Shown here piece after piece: positions 1 through 7,696 of a stretch of 13,416 nt of DNA. The position numbers and the translations under genes are program-made. This DNA is from Clostridium sp. 28_12 (GTDB lineage: Bacteria; Bacillota; Clostridia; TANB77; CAG-508). Position 1 is the first letter of the stretch, and each line of letters opens with the position of its first letter. Below the pieces are notes generated by a model. That model saw only the letters and a list, made by a program, of their open reading frames with translations. It made no database searches and was not told the origin of the DNA. The DNA is taken from positions 6,976 through 20,391 of the forward strand of contig MNRR01000047.1 in the NCBI GenBank assembly GCA_001916055.1. Reading direction: 5' to 3'.

Positions 1-318
1 AAATTTTAGTTCGTTTTTATTATTGCTTAATATTGAGTATATGAGCATTGCCTTTCCACATTTACTTAAATTGGTTTCGTTTTTTCCTCCAATTTCACTT
101 ATTACTCTATATGCCATTCTACTTAATGTTACTACTTCTGCATTAAACACTGCTTGCGTATCAATCGCATCCATCAATTTTTTTTCTGCTGTAAATGAAA
201 ATTGTTCTGGTGTAATTATTAATATTTTATTTTCTTTTTTTATTTTTTGAGCAATTTCTCTATAACAGTATTCACTCTTTCCTGTTCCTGCTCTTCCATA
301 TATTATTCTAAAGCTCAT
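1..318 (-). CDS. addB: ATP-dependent helicase/nuclease subunit B, N-terminal part (partial)
   Basis: The minus-strand frame runs from an ATG at 318 to the window edge, giving 106 residues of the N-terminus. It opens with MSFRIIYGRAGTGKS, a Walker A P-loop at residues 8-15. The segment ITPEQFSFTAEKKLMD follows at about residues 39-54. A P-loop followed closely by a PEQF segment is the hallmark of AddB, a subunit of the AddAB helicase-nuclease that processes double-strand breaks for recombination. The remainder, including the nuclease domain, lies left of the window. The start is supported by a GGGAGGA SD about 5 bases upstream and by a sigma-A-like promoter at 342-370. The gene is divergent from the HD-domain gene. 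The plus-strand frames over this stretch are shadows. Confidence 0.88.
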   Translation of the reverse strand, partial: MSFRIIYGRAGTGKSEYCYREIAQKIKKENKILIITPEQFSFTAEKKLMDAIDTQAVFNAEVVTLSRMAYRVISEIGGKNETNLSKCGKAMLIYSILSNNKNELKF

Positions 319-341
319 ATATTCCTCCCAATTTTTTCTAA

Positions 342-370
342 ATTATATATTATGTCATATAAAAAGTCAA
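342..370 (-). promoter_or_regulatory. sigma-A-type promoter of addB
   Basis: On the minus strand TTGACT (365-370) and TATAAT (342-347) are separated by 17 bases, a near-consensus vegetative promoter. It lies 24 bases upstream of the addB start and back to back with the promoter of the HD-domain gene. Confidence 0.7.
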
Positions 371-391
371 CAAAACAGATTACCCTGCGTA

Positions 392-420
392 TTGTCAAAT
401 ACCAAAAAATAATATATAAT
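392..420 (+). promoter_or_regulatory. sigma-A-type promoter of the HD-domain gene
   Basis: TTGTCA (392-397) and a perfect TATAAT (415-420) are separated by 17 bases. The start codon follows 36 bases later. The divergent addB promoter lies 21 bases to the left, so both genes share one short control region. Confidence 0.7.
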
Positions 421-456
421 AGAAAGTATAAATTATAAATAAAGGATAAAATAAAT

Positions 457-972
457 ATGAATAAAGAATTTTATGAAATAACTAAAGATTTAATTTATAA
501 TCCAACAATATTGCAAATGAAAAAATATAAGCAACATTATGACACTGATTGTTATGAACATTGTCTCGAAGTAGCTTATTGGTCTTATCTTTTTTGCAAA
601 AAACTTAATTGGGATTATATATCGGTTGCAAGAGCAGCAGTTTTGCATGATTTATTTTTATATGATTGGAGACATTCTAAAAAAATGTTAAATGGTTGGC
701 ATGCATTTAAGCATCCACAAATTGCATTAGAAAATGCCTTAAAAATTTGCAATCTTAATGAAAAAGAACAAGATATTATCTTAAAACACATGTGGCCTGT
801 AACATTTTTCAAATTTCCTAAATATAAAGAAAGTTATGTTATAACAATAACAGATAAATTAAGTGCATTAAAGTCGTTTTATGAATACTATCAATCTCAT
901 CTAATGAAAAAGAAATTTCTTAGATATGCTTACATATTTTTTGCGTTTTCGATTTTCAAACTTAATATTTAA
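457..972 (+). CDS. HD-domain protein, putative metal-dependent phosphohydrolase
   Basis: The 171-residue protein shows the metal-ligand series of the HD superfamily: H35, the H64-D65 doublet, H82 or H86, H111 and D133 (in TITDKLSAL). These enzymes are typically divalent-metal phosphohydrolases acting on nucleotides or other phosphoesters. The substrate here cannot be read from the sequence. There is no signal peptide. The C-terminal 20 residues are basic, then aromatic and hydrophobic (YIFFAFSIF), which could touch the membrane but is short for a transmembrane helix. The start at 457 follows an AAAGGA SD about 9 bases upstream and the promoter at 392-420. A hairpin terminator follows the stop, so the gene is probably monocistronic. 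The family call is firm and the function open. Confidence 0.78.
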   Translation: MNKEFYEITKDLIYNPTILQMKKYKQHYDTDCYEHCLEVAYWSYLFCKKLNWDYISVARAAVLHDLFLYDWRHSKKMLNGWHAFKHPQIALENALKICNLNEKEQDIILKHMWPVTFFKFPKYKESYVITITDKLSALKSFYEYYQSHLMKKKFLRYAYIFFAFSIFKLNI

Positions 973-974
973 AA

Positions 975-1004
975 TGTATATTTCCTACATATTTGTAAAT
1001 AATA
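975..1004 (+). promoter_or_regulatory. possible sigma-G-type (forespore) promoter for gerAB-gerAC
   Basis: TGTATA (975-980), 17 bases, then AATAATA (998-1004) resembles the sigma-G pattern TGAATA and CATACTA. Known gerA-type operons are sigma-G dependent, which makes a forespore promoter expected here. The match is imperfect, the DNA is AT-rich, and the site overlaps the hairpin at 982-1012, so this is a suggestion only. Confidence 0.25.
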
Positions 1005-1020
1005 TGTAGGAATATTTTTT
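982..1020 (+). terminator. intrinsic terminator after the HD-domain gene
   Basis: A perfect 12-base-pair stem (982-993 with 1001-1012) has a 7-base loop and is followed by a T-rich tail (TATTTTTT). The stem is AT-rich, with four G-C pairs, so it may be only moderately strong. It separates the HD-domain gene from gerAB. Confidence 0.6.
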
Positions 1021-1039
1021 CATTGAAAGGATTTTTTAT

Positions 1040-2149
1040 ATGAACAATACAAGAATAGGAAATAAAGAAGCTATAGCATTATTAGTAACTATTACATTTA
1101 ATCTTATAATTTTAAATGTTACAAAATCAATTATAAATTTAACTTCTTCTGCTTCATTGCTAAACATACTCTATATAAGCATAATTGTAATCTGCTATAC
1201 ATGTTTGATTTGCTATTTTCTAAAAAAGTTTCCAACATTTGATATAATAGATATTTCAGATTATCTTGGTGGAAATATTTTAAAATGGATTATCGGAATT
1301 GCATATATCATATATTTCGTATTTTGGTCTGGAATATTATTGCATTTATTTTCCTCATTTTTGCAAATTATATATTTTCCCATGTCTAAACCTTTTTACA
1401 TTATATTAATATTTCTGATATCTGCTGTTTTATCGTGTAGTATGAAACATAATGCAATATATAGAAGTATTTTTATATTTTTTCCTTTTTTAATTGTTAG
1501 TACTTTAATTTTATTTTTAGCAGATATTCCATATTATGAGGTTGAGAAAATTTATCCGATTTTTGGAAATGGTTTATTTACAACATTTATTAGCGGTTTG
1601 GCAAATATTTTTGCATTTCAGACACTTGCATATATTTACTTTATGCCACCAATTCTAAAAAAGCCTGAAGATATAAAAAAAGTATCTGTCACAGCAATTA
1701 TACTATCGGCAATATTCCTATTACTTAGTGTCTCCACAATACTATTCATGTTTAGTGGCTTCGTAGAAACTGATGAATTACTCCCACTGTATTCTGCTAC
1801 CAAATATGTAAAATTCGGTTCCTTTTTTAGAAAACCTGATTCAATATACTTGCTTATTTGGATAATTGCTTTTATGAGTTATTTAGGAATTACCTTAAAA
1901 TTTTCAACTAATATTTTGAAAAAAATCACTCATTTTAAAAGTGCTAATTTTCTAAGTTTTTTAATTGCTATTTGCATTTTTTGTGTTAGTTTATGGCCCA
2001 AGAATTATGCAATTTCCACATATTATTCAAACATAGTGTATAAATATTCTTTCTTTACTTTAGTAATTGGAATTAGTTTTATAGTATTACTTTTTGCAAC
2101 TATAAAAAAAGCTATTAGGAGGTGGTTATCACGAGCAAAAACGCATTAA
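1040..2149 (+). CDS. gerAB: Spore germinant receptor subunit B, GerAB-type permease
   Basis: The 369-residue protein is almost entirely hydrophobic, with about ten predicted membrane helices between residues 10 and 355. This is the usual size and shape of GerAB subunits, which belong to the APC amino-acid transporter superfamily and sit in the spore inner membrane to sense germinants. Family-like signatures are YPIFGNG (172-178) and the stretch GLANIFAFQTLAYIYFMPP (186-204), followed by a charged cytoplasmic KKPED loop. The start follows a GAAAGGA SD. The stop lies inside the beginning of gerAC, so the two genes are translationally coupled. No gerAA is present on either side. The subfamily call is confident, but the germinant cannot be predicted. 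Confidence 0.85.
   Translation: MNNTRIGNKEAIALLVTITFNLIILNVTKSIINLTSSASLLNILYISIIVICYTCLICYFLKKFPTFDIIDISDYLGGNILKWIIGIAYIIYFVFWSGILLHLFSSFLQIIYFPMSKPFYIILIFLISAVLSCSMKHNAIYRSIFIFFPFLIVSTLILFLADIPYYEVEKIYPIFGNGLFTTFISGLANIFAFQTLAYIYFMPPILKKPEDIKKVSVTAIILSAIFLLLSVSTILFMFSGFVETDELLPLYSATKYVKFGSFFRKPDSIYLLIWIIAFMSYLGITLKFSTNILKKITHFKSANFLSFLIAICIFCVSLWPKNYAISTYYSNIVYKYSFFTLVIGISFIVLLFATIKKAIRRWLSRAKTH
2117..2122 (+). promoter_or_regulatory. SD sequence of gerAC, misplaced for the only canonical start
   Basis: AGGAGG (extended AGGAGGTG) lies inside the end of gerAB. The only canonical in-frame start before the hydrophobic segment is GTG at 2122, which overlaps this SD. Codons at normal spacing are ATC (2128) and ACG (2131). 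The SD therefore points to a non-standard start codon or an altered ATG. Confidence 0.6.
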
Positions 2150-3420
2150 ATATCATAATTTTTCTAATTTTACTAGCTATATTTATAAGTGCTTTTTCCA
2201 ATTCTTATACTTCGCACAATTTAACCAATCTAGCTTATGTATTAGCTCTAGGAGTTGACGTTGGTGAAAATGCAGACATAAAACTCACAGCTCAGTTTAC
2301 TAGATCTGATTCTTTTTCACCAAATAGTGGTTCTTCTGATGAATCAAATAATCTTATCTTTGTTTCTGGCGAAGCCGATTCTATTTACGGATGTTTGAAT
2401 TTATTAAATAGTTATATGGGAAAAGAAATAAATTTAGCACATTGTGGTGCCGTAATTTTTTCTGAGGAATACGCAAAAAATGGTATTTCCTCTGAAATTT
2501 ATAGTTTACTTAATACAGAAGAATTCAGGCCTACTACAAATCTTATAATTAGTACTTGTCATGCATATGATTATCTTTCAAATTTAAAACCAAATCTTGA
2601 AAAAATAACTACAAATTATTATGCAACTTTTTCAATTACAAATAAGTTTACAGGATATTTTTCTGATTCAACAGTTGGTGAATTTTTTAATACTCTTTCT
2701 GTAGACTCTTGCGACGGTACTGCAACCTTAGGCGGTCTTAATGATACTGCTCGTAATAAACAAGAGTCATCTTCTGGTTCAGATGATCCTTCTGAATATA
2801 TTTCATCCGAAAAGAATGAAAATATTATAACAAATCCTGATAATTTAACTGCTGGTTCAAGCTCTATCCAAGGCAAACGTGGTACAGAAAATATTGGCAT
2901 AGCTGTTTTTGATAATGATAAATTATGTGGAGAGCTTACGGCCACAGAAACTATATGCCATCTTTTAATAAAAAATAATGTAGGTTCATTTATAATATCT
3001 ATTGACAATCCTTATGATAAAAATAAAAAAGAAAAAGTAGAGCTCAACATTGTTCCCTCAAAAAAATCCAAGTTCACTGTTGACATTGATAACAATGTTC
3101 CTAATATTTATCTTGATGTAAATGTACAAGCTTCTATCTTAACTTTAGAAGAAAATATTGAATATGAAAAAACTTCTACTTTAGATAAATTTTCTACGGC
3201 TACCGAAGATTATCTTAAAGAAGAATTAAATAATTATTTTAATAAAATCTCTAAAGAATTAAATACAGATATTGATTGTTTCTCTAACAAAGCTCTTTCT
3301 CATTTTAATACAAAAAATGAATGGGAAAATTATAATTGGAAAGAAAAATTTCCAACAGCTAATTTTCATTTAAATGTAAAAGCAAATGTAGTCTCTGGTC
3401 AAATGATTACAAAAACATAA
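2122..3420 (+). CDS. gerAC: Spore germination protein GerAC-type (Ger(x)C family)
   Basis: Up to 432 residues: an N-terminal hydrophobic segment (about 8-25), then LAYVLALGVDVGENADIKLTAQ (38-59), which matches the conserved opening of mature GerAC proteins. IGIAVFDNDKLCGELTATET (258-277) marks the later conserved domain. GerAC is normally a lipoprotein partner of GerAA and GerAB at the spore inner membrane. Two features differ from the norm. No cysteine sits at the end of the hydrophobic segment, where a lipobox would be expected (ISAFSNS instead). Residues 209-254 form a Ser/Asp/Asn-rich hydrophilic insert. The start is uncertain: GTG at 2122 overlaps the SD, and ATC at 2128 or ACG at 2131 has better spacing. 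The gene overlaps gerAB by 28 bases. Confidence 0.8.
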   Translation: MVITSKNALNIIIFLILLAIFISAFSNSYTSHNLTNLAYVLALGVDVGENADIKLTAQFTRSDSFSPNSGSSDESNNLIFVSGEADSIYGCLNLLNSYMGKEINLAHCGAVIFSEEYAKNGISSEIYSLLNTEEFRPTTNLIISTCHAYDYLSNLKPNLEKITTNYYATFSITNKFTGYFSDSTVGEFFNTLSVDSCDGTATLGGLNDTARNKQESSSGSDDPSEYISSEKNENIITNPDNLTAGSSSIQGKRGTENIGIAVFDNDKLCGELTATETICHLLIKNNVGSFIISIDNPYDKNKKEKVELNIVPSKKSKFTVDIDNNVPNIYLDVNVQASILTLEENIEYEKTSTLDKFSTATEDYLKEELNNYFNKISKELNTDIDCFSNKALSHFNTKNEWENYNWKEKFPTANFHLNVKANVVSGQMITKT

Positions 3421-3453
3421 AAGTGGCATTATTCTATTAAGCCACTTTTATTA
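3418..3453. terminator. bidirectional terminator between gerAC and yitT
   Basis: A perfect 10-base-pair stem (3418-3427 with 3441-3450, core AAGTGGC/GCCACTT) has a 13-base loop. T-rich stretches follow on both strands. The stop codons of the convergent gerAC and yitT genes border it, so it can serve both transcripts. Confidence 0.75.
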
Positions 3454-4302
3454 TACTTCTTTAAATCCTTTTCCAAGTACTTCCCTAGCATTTGTAATGA
3501 CTATAAAACATTTTTCATCTATTTTTTTAGCCAAATCTTTTATCTTTGCAGTATCATTTCTCGAAGCTGCACATATTAATACTAATTTATCTTTACTTTT
3601 ATACATTCCTTTTCCGTAAAGTCCTGTTACCCCTCTTTTAACTTCATTGCTGATTTCTTTTGCTATCTCGTCATTTTTATCTGAAATTATAAATAACAAT
3701 TTTGTATAATATACTCCTTCAAATATTATATCAATCATTTGCCCATATAAATAAATAGCAATTGCAGAATATAATCCAATTTCAATATGTTTAAAAAATA
3801 ATACATTTAGAGAAATTATAACTATATCCATAATTATCAAATATTTACTCATAGATATATATGGATTATACCCTTTTATTACTGTTGCTACTAAATCTGT
3901 CCCACCAGTAGATGACCCTACTTTTAATATAATTGCTGTTCCTATTCCTATTAAAGCTCCACCATATATACAAGCTAAAAATCTATCTGTAGTTACAGGC
4001 GGATATTTGTCAAATATATCTATAAAAATTGATAAACTAATTGTCCCTATTAATGATTTTGCAAAAAATTCCTTTCCCAGTCTATATCCTGCTAATATAA
4101 ATAATGGGATATTTAAAGCCATTATCATCGCACCCATGGGAATTTTTAATAAATAATATGTTATAGTTGCAACACCTGATAAGCCTCCTGATGACAATTG
4201 ATTTGGCAATAAAAAAGCCGATGTTCCAAATGCCATTATTGCTGCCCCTAATATTGTTCCTGATATGTTTATTATTTCATTTTTTACATTAATTTTGTTC
4301 AT
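3451..4302 (-). CDS. YitT family membrane protein with C-terminal DUF2179
   Basis: The 283-residue protein has about five to six hydrophobic helices in residues 8-200 and then a soluble C-terminal domain of about 80 residues. Family signatures are the LLPNQLSSGGLSG stretch (31-43), KVGSSTGGTD (127-136, the conserved glycine-rich loop) and the closing VITNAREVLGKGF (268-280) of the DUF2179 domain. The physiological role of this widespread Firmicutes family is not settled. The N-terminal half is an integral membrane part, and the C-terminal domain is presumed cytoplasmic. The start has an AAGGGTGAT SD, but that SD lies in the 3' arm of a hairpin that ends two bases before the ATG. No convincing promoter of its own is visible, so expression may depend on readthrough from upstream. 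Confidence 0.85.
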   Translation of the reverse strand: MNKINVKNEIINISGTILGAAIMAFGTSAFLLPNQLSSGGLSGVATITYYLLKIPMGAMIMALNIPLFILAGYRLGKEFFAKSLIGTISLSIFIDIFDKYPPVTTDRFLACIYGGALIGIGTAIILKVGSSTGGTDLVATVIKGYNPYISMSKYLIIMDIVIISLNVLFFKHIEIGLYSAIAIYLYGQMIDIIFEGVYYTKLLFIISDKNDEIAKEISNEVKRGVTGLYGKGMYKSKDKLVLICAASRNDTAKIKDLAKKIDEKCFIVITNAREVLGKGFKEV

Positions 4303-4347
4303 AAAAAATCACCCTTATTACAATTATTTGTAATATCGAGTGATTTT
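4303..4347 (-). terminator. hairpin with T tail overlapping the yitT SD
   Basis: On the minus strand an outer stem AAAATCAC/GTGATTTT (4340-4347 with 4305-4312) encloses an inner stem ATTACAA/TTGTAAT (4328-4334 with 4317-4323) with a four-base loop. The 3' arm is followed by TT and then the yitT ATG, giving TTTTTT just before the start. The structure can terminate transcription from the upstream gene. It also pairs part of the GGGTGA SD of yitT. Confidence 0.6.
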
Positions 4348-4350
4348 ATT

Positions 4351-5682
4351 CTAAATAACTATCTTTTCTCCTGTTTCCGGATTAAAATATTCGTCAATAT
4401 TTTGTGGTCCTACTTTTAGTATATCTGTAAAATCATATATATATTCTGGAATATCTCCACCTGAATATTCTCTATTTGTTTTTATAATTATTGGTTCTAC
4501 ATTTTCTTCAAAATCATGAACTGTCATTTCATAAGTATTTCCTTTTGTTGTACATTGTAAATATGTCTGTCCTAAACCGCTATCATCTGCTGCAAATACA
4601 TAAATATTATAATTTAGTATATAGAAATTATCTGAATTTTGATATGCAAGATGTTTTATATTTTCTATTTCCTTTTCTATTTGATTAATTTTCTGTTGTT
4701 TAAATGTTTCAACTGCTATATCTTCTTTTCCCGTAACTACAAGCATATTTACATCTATAAAATAATTACTTTCTTTCTCATAATCTGAATATTGATATGT
4801 TTTTCTATAATCTTCTGCTAAAGTATATAAATTTTTATTTCCTATATCATTCTTTTCATAAATCGATTCATTAGTTAAATATCTGTTATATATTGCAATA
4901 TAATCTGAATACTCCTGCATATTTATGGTTATTAAAGTATCATTATCATATTGTATAAATATTTCAGTTGGAGAAAAATAAAATTCTGTTATTTTACCTT
5001 TTTTATATTTATCAATAATTAGTGCCACATCATCTTCAACATCTCCATAATTTGATACAACCATATCACCTGATAAATTGTTTTGCAAATTTCTTTGTAC
5101 CAAACTATAATATGAAGATTTTCTTAAAATCTCTTCTATGGGTGCATTTGAAGTAAATAATTTATCAAATGTTATTTTTTCTCCTGTTGTCAAATCATAA
5201 TTTAAGAATTTATGACCTTGATAAAATCCATCCCCATTATCATCTATTTTAGAGGTATAATCTACTGAAAATGAAAGTACATTCGCAAAATTTGAATAAT
5301 TAGTCGTATTAACAAACACATTTAAAACTTTATCTAAATCACTTATCTGTTCTTTATATGAGTTAATCGCAACAACCTCAAGTTCCTTATTAATTTTGTT
5401 CTGCATATCTGCATCTTTTAGTCCATCAATTTGGCAAAAAGTAATTTCAATTTTTTCTTTTGTAGCCCTTTTTTCACTGATACTTAAATCGTTTTGATTA
5501 TATGTTCCCTTTAAATTGACTCCCTTTACTGTATCTTCTTGTAAACGCGCTTCTTCTTTTTTGGCTCCTTCTGTTTCATCAATTTCTATATTTTTATATA
5601 TTATTGCTCCGGTTGTTATTGCAATGCAAATTAAACAAAAAACTATTACAAAAATTACTCTAGACTTAATAGTTTTGAACAT
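4351..5682 (-). CDS. Membrane-anchored extracytoplasmic protein with DUF3298-like region
   Basis: The 443-residue protein has one N-terminal membrane helix (about 9-29) preceded by basic residues and followed by a long hydrophilic part, so it is probably anchored with most of its mass outside. The stretch YDLTTGEKITFDKLF (162-176) resembles the DUF3298 motif found in RsiV-like anti-sigma and cell-wall-associated proteins. The rest is not recognised. I chose ATG 5682 rather than the upstream in-frame ATG at 5703. The bases between them contain AAAGGAGG (5689-5696), a strong SD only 6 bases from 5682. The gene overlaps the end of the PstS-like gene by 17 bases, which implies coupled expression. 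A role in envelope sensing is a guess from topology. Confidence 0.6.
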   Translation of the reverse strand: MFKTIKSRVIFVIVFCLICIAITTGAIIYKNIEIDETEGAKKEEARLQEDTVKGVNLKGTYNQNDLSISEKRATKEKIEITFCQIDGLKDADMQNKINKELEVVAINSYKEQISDLDKVLNVFVNTTNYSNFANVLSFSVDYTSKIDDNGDGFYQGHKFLNYDLTTGEKITFDKLFTSNAPIEEILRKSSYYSLVQRNLQNNLSGDMVVSNYGDVEDDVALIIDKYKKGKITEFYFSPTEIFIQYDNDTLITINMQEYSDYIAIYNRYLTNESIYEKNDIGNKNLYTLAEDYRKTYQYSDYEKESNYFIDVNMLVVTGKEDIAVETFKQQKINQIEKEIENIKHLAYQNSDNFYILNYNIYVFAADDSGLGQTYLQCTTKGNTYEMTVHDFEENVEPIIIKTNREYSGGDIPEYIYDFTDILKVGPQNIDEYFNPETGEKIVI

Positions 5683-6610
5683 AGCCCGCCTCCTTTGCAA
5701 CATTCTGACCTCTTTCAGATTTCATTGCATTTAGTAATTTGCGTGCATCACTATTTTGTTCTTCATCTTTTCTAATAACCGCATAATATGCTGTTTGTAA
5801 ACTATATAGCCCACTTTTTATATTTTCATATGTAGGGTCTACTCCATTTACCCCTAATAATTTCATCTTATCTTTTGTATACATTGTTGTAGCATAATAA
5901 TAGTATGAATATCCAATTGCAGTTTTTCCATTTGTATAATCTGAAATGACATCAACTATATCAGACATTGTTTGCGAAATAGTTTCAGTTGTTGGGTCCA
6001 TCATCTTTTTTCCTTTCATTACTAATGACAACATTCCTGATTGACTTCCAGAATTAGCAGGTCTTTGATATGCTACTATTCTTTCATTATCTCCTCCTAC
6101 ATCTTTCCAGTTTTTAATATTTCCTGTATATATCCCTTGAATTTGTTCCAATGTTAAACTTTCAACAGGATTTTCTGTATTTACAAAAAATACAAATGCA
6201 TCTTTTACAATAGGCACTATTTCTAGTTCAACACCTTTTTCTTTAGCCAATTTTTGTTCATCATCTGATGGATATGTTACTAATATTAAATCTGTGTCTC
6301 CATTTATTAAATTAACATACGCATTGTGAGTTTTTGAATGTGTTACATCAACATCTTTTATATCTGTTCCTGTAAAATTTGCCTTGAATGCTTCTGCAAG
6401 TGGTAATGTAACTGTTGAACCATCTATTCTAGGATATGTTTCTAATGAAAAAAGTTTTTCTTGGTTTTGTATAGCCTTTTTCTCTTCTGGGTCTATTATA
6501 GGTTTTGTTTTTTCTTTAGTAAAATACACAAATCCTAGCACACACCCCACGACAACTAATATTACAATTACTATTAATAATATATTTATTACTCTTTTGT
6601 TTTTCTCCAT
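5666..6610 (-). CDS. Membrane-anchored PstS-like substrate-binding protein
   Basis: The 314-residue protein has an N-terminal hydrophobic segment (8-30), then a periplasmic-binding-protein fold of the PstS type. Evidence: IDGSTVTLPLAEAF (62-75), resembling the phosphate-binding loop; LTLEQIQGIYTGNIKNWKDVGG (152-173), typical of PBP-like domains; and RPANSGSQSG (183-192), matching the second anion-binding loop. C23 in VVGC could be a lipobox cysteine, but the hydrophobic stretch continues past it, so an uncleaved anchor is equally possible. No pstC, pstA or pstB transporter genes are adjacent. The protein may be an orphan anion sensor or binder rather than a transporter subunit. It follows the radical SAM gene by 12 bases with an AAAGGGGAA SD and overlaps the next gene. 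Confidence 0.75.
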   Translation of the reverse strand: MEKNKRVINILLIVIVILVVVGCVLGFVYFTKEKTKPIIDPEEKKAIQNQEKLFSLETYPRIDGSTVTLPLAEAFKANFTGTDIKDVDVTHSKTHNAYVNLINGDTDLILVTYPSDDEQKLAKEKGVELEIVPIVKDAFVFFVNTENPVESLTLEQIQGIYTGNIKNWKDVGGDNERIVAYQRPANSGSQSGMLSLVMKGKKMMDPTTETISQTMSDIVDVISDYTNGKTAIGYSYYYYATTMYTKDKMKLLGVNGVDPTYENIKSGLYSLQTAYYAVIRKDEEQNSDARKLLNAMKSERGQNVAKEAGYVQNY

Positions 6611-6622
6611 AAAATTCCCCTT

Positions 6623-7684
6623 TTACTTATAATCTTCTAAAAATTCAGGATATTTCTCTAGTACTTTTATCTCTAGCTTTCCAGGTTTTATATTTTTATC
6701 CTGTTTAACAATTAAGTCTAATGTATACATATCTTTAAGTTTTTCTATATTTTCTCTTTTATGTCCAATAACATTATTTGCATCTTGTGGATTAACTGTT
6801 ACTTCTACTTTCTTTACTTTAACATTTAACTGTTTTATTTTAGCAAGAATTGTATCACACCATAAACCAGATTCTACTAATTGTCTAAATGCTGGATGAT
6901 ATGGACCTGCTACAACTTCGCTTCCTTCTATATTAGGGTCAGTGATTTCGTCCGTATTTTGCAATCCAACTCTTATTACATCTATTCCTTTTTGATTAAA
7001 CATAGATACTAATTCTTTACATGTTTCAACCGCTTGTACAACTGTTAGTGGAGTATACTTACCTTCTAGGTATTCTTTTTCTAATCTAGTATTTTTTATT
7101 ACTAGCACAGGATATATTCTAACCATTTTAGGTCTTAATTTTATTAGTTCTTTTGCTGTATTTATTTCATCAATTCTTGTGCTTTCTGGTAAGCCTACCA
7201 TCATTTGATGTCCTAATTTGAATCCGCGCCATCTAATCATTTTAGAAGCTTTTTTTACATCTTCAAATGTATGACCTCTATTTGCTCTTTTTAAGATATA
7301 ATCATTTGCTGATTGCACACCTAGCTCGATTGTTTCTACTTTGTATTTTTTTAGCCTTTTTAATATCTTTTTATTTATATAATCTGGTCTAGTTGATATT
7401 CTTATTGTATCTATCTTTCCAGCTTTTATAAACTCGTATGCTGTTTTTAAAAACTCTTCTTGTTTCTCTTCTTCTATTCCAGTGAAACTTCCTCCAAAAA
7501 ATGCAACTTCTTTCTTAGCTTCTTTATCTTTAATATTATCTAAGTAAAATTCTATAGTTTTCTTTACATCTTCATTTGTTATCATTTTTTGCTGTCCACT
7601 TATTGACCTTTGATTGCAAAATATACAATCATTTGGACATCCTAGATGTGGTACAAATATTGGAATTATATAGTGTTTTTTCAT
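6623..7684 (-). CDS. Elp3-like radical SAM protein
   Basis: The 353-residue protein carries the radical SAM iron-sulfur motif C16-x3-C20-x2-C23 within GCPNDCIFCNQ. It also has the GGSF S-adenosylmethionine loop (64-67), ISTRPDYI (96-103), LGVQSANDYIL (121-131) and GHQMMVGLP (about 158-166). This is the pattern of the bacterial Elp3/YhcC-type family often encoded next to rnc in Clostridia. The C-terminal region is a radical SAM extension. No Gly-acetyltransferase domain like that of full-length Elp3 is present, so tRNA wobble modification is not assured. The gene starts 12 bases after rnc with an AGAGGTGAT SD, in a clear operon. Confidence 0.82.
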   Translation of the reverse strand: MKKHYIIPIFVPHLGCPNDCIFCNQRSISGQQKMITNEDVKKTIEFYLDNIKDKEAKKEVAFFGGSFTGIEEEKQEEFLKTAYEFIKAGKIDTIRISTRPDYINKKILKRLKKYKVETIELGVQSANDYILKRANRGHTFEDVKKASKMIRWRGFKLGHQMMVGLPESTRIDEINTAKELIKLRPKMVRIYPVLVIKNTRLEKEYLEGKYTPLTVVQAVETCKELVSMFNQKGIDVIRVGLQNTDEITDPNIEGSEVVAGPYHPAFRQLVESGLWCDTILAKIKQLNVKVKKVEVTVNPQDANNVIGHKRENIEKLKDMYTLDLIVKQDKNIKPGKLEIKVLEKYPEFLEDYK

Positions 7685-7696
7685 TCTATCACCTCT

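Noticed and set aside
2619..3008. Minus-strand ORF of 129 codons inside gerAC
   Set aside because: It is antisense to a clear Ger(x)C family gene and has no SD or family resemblance.
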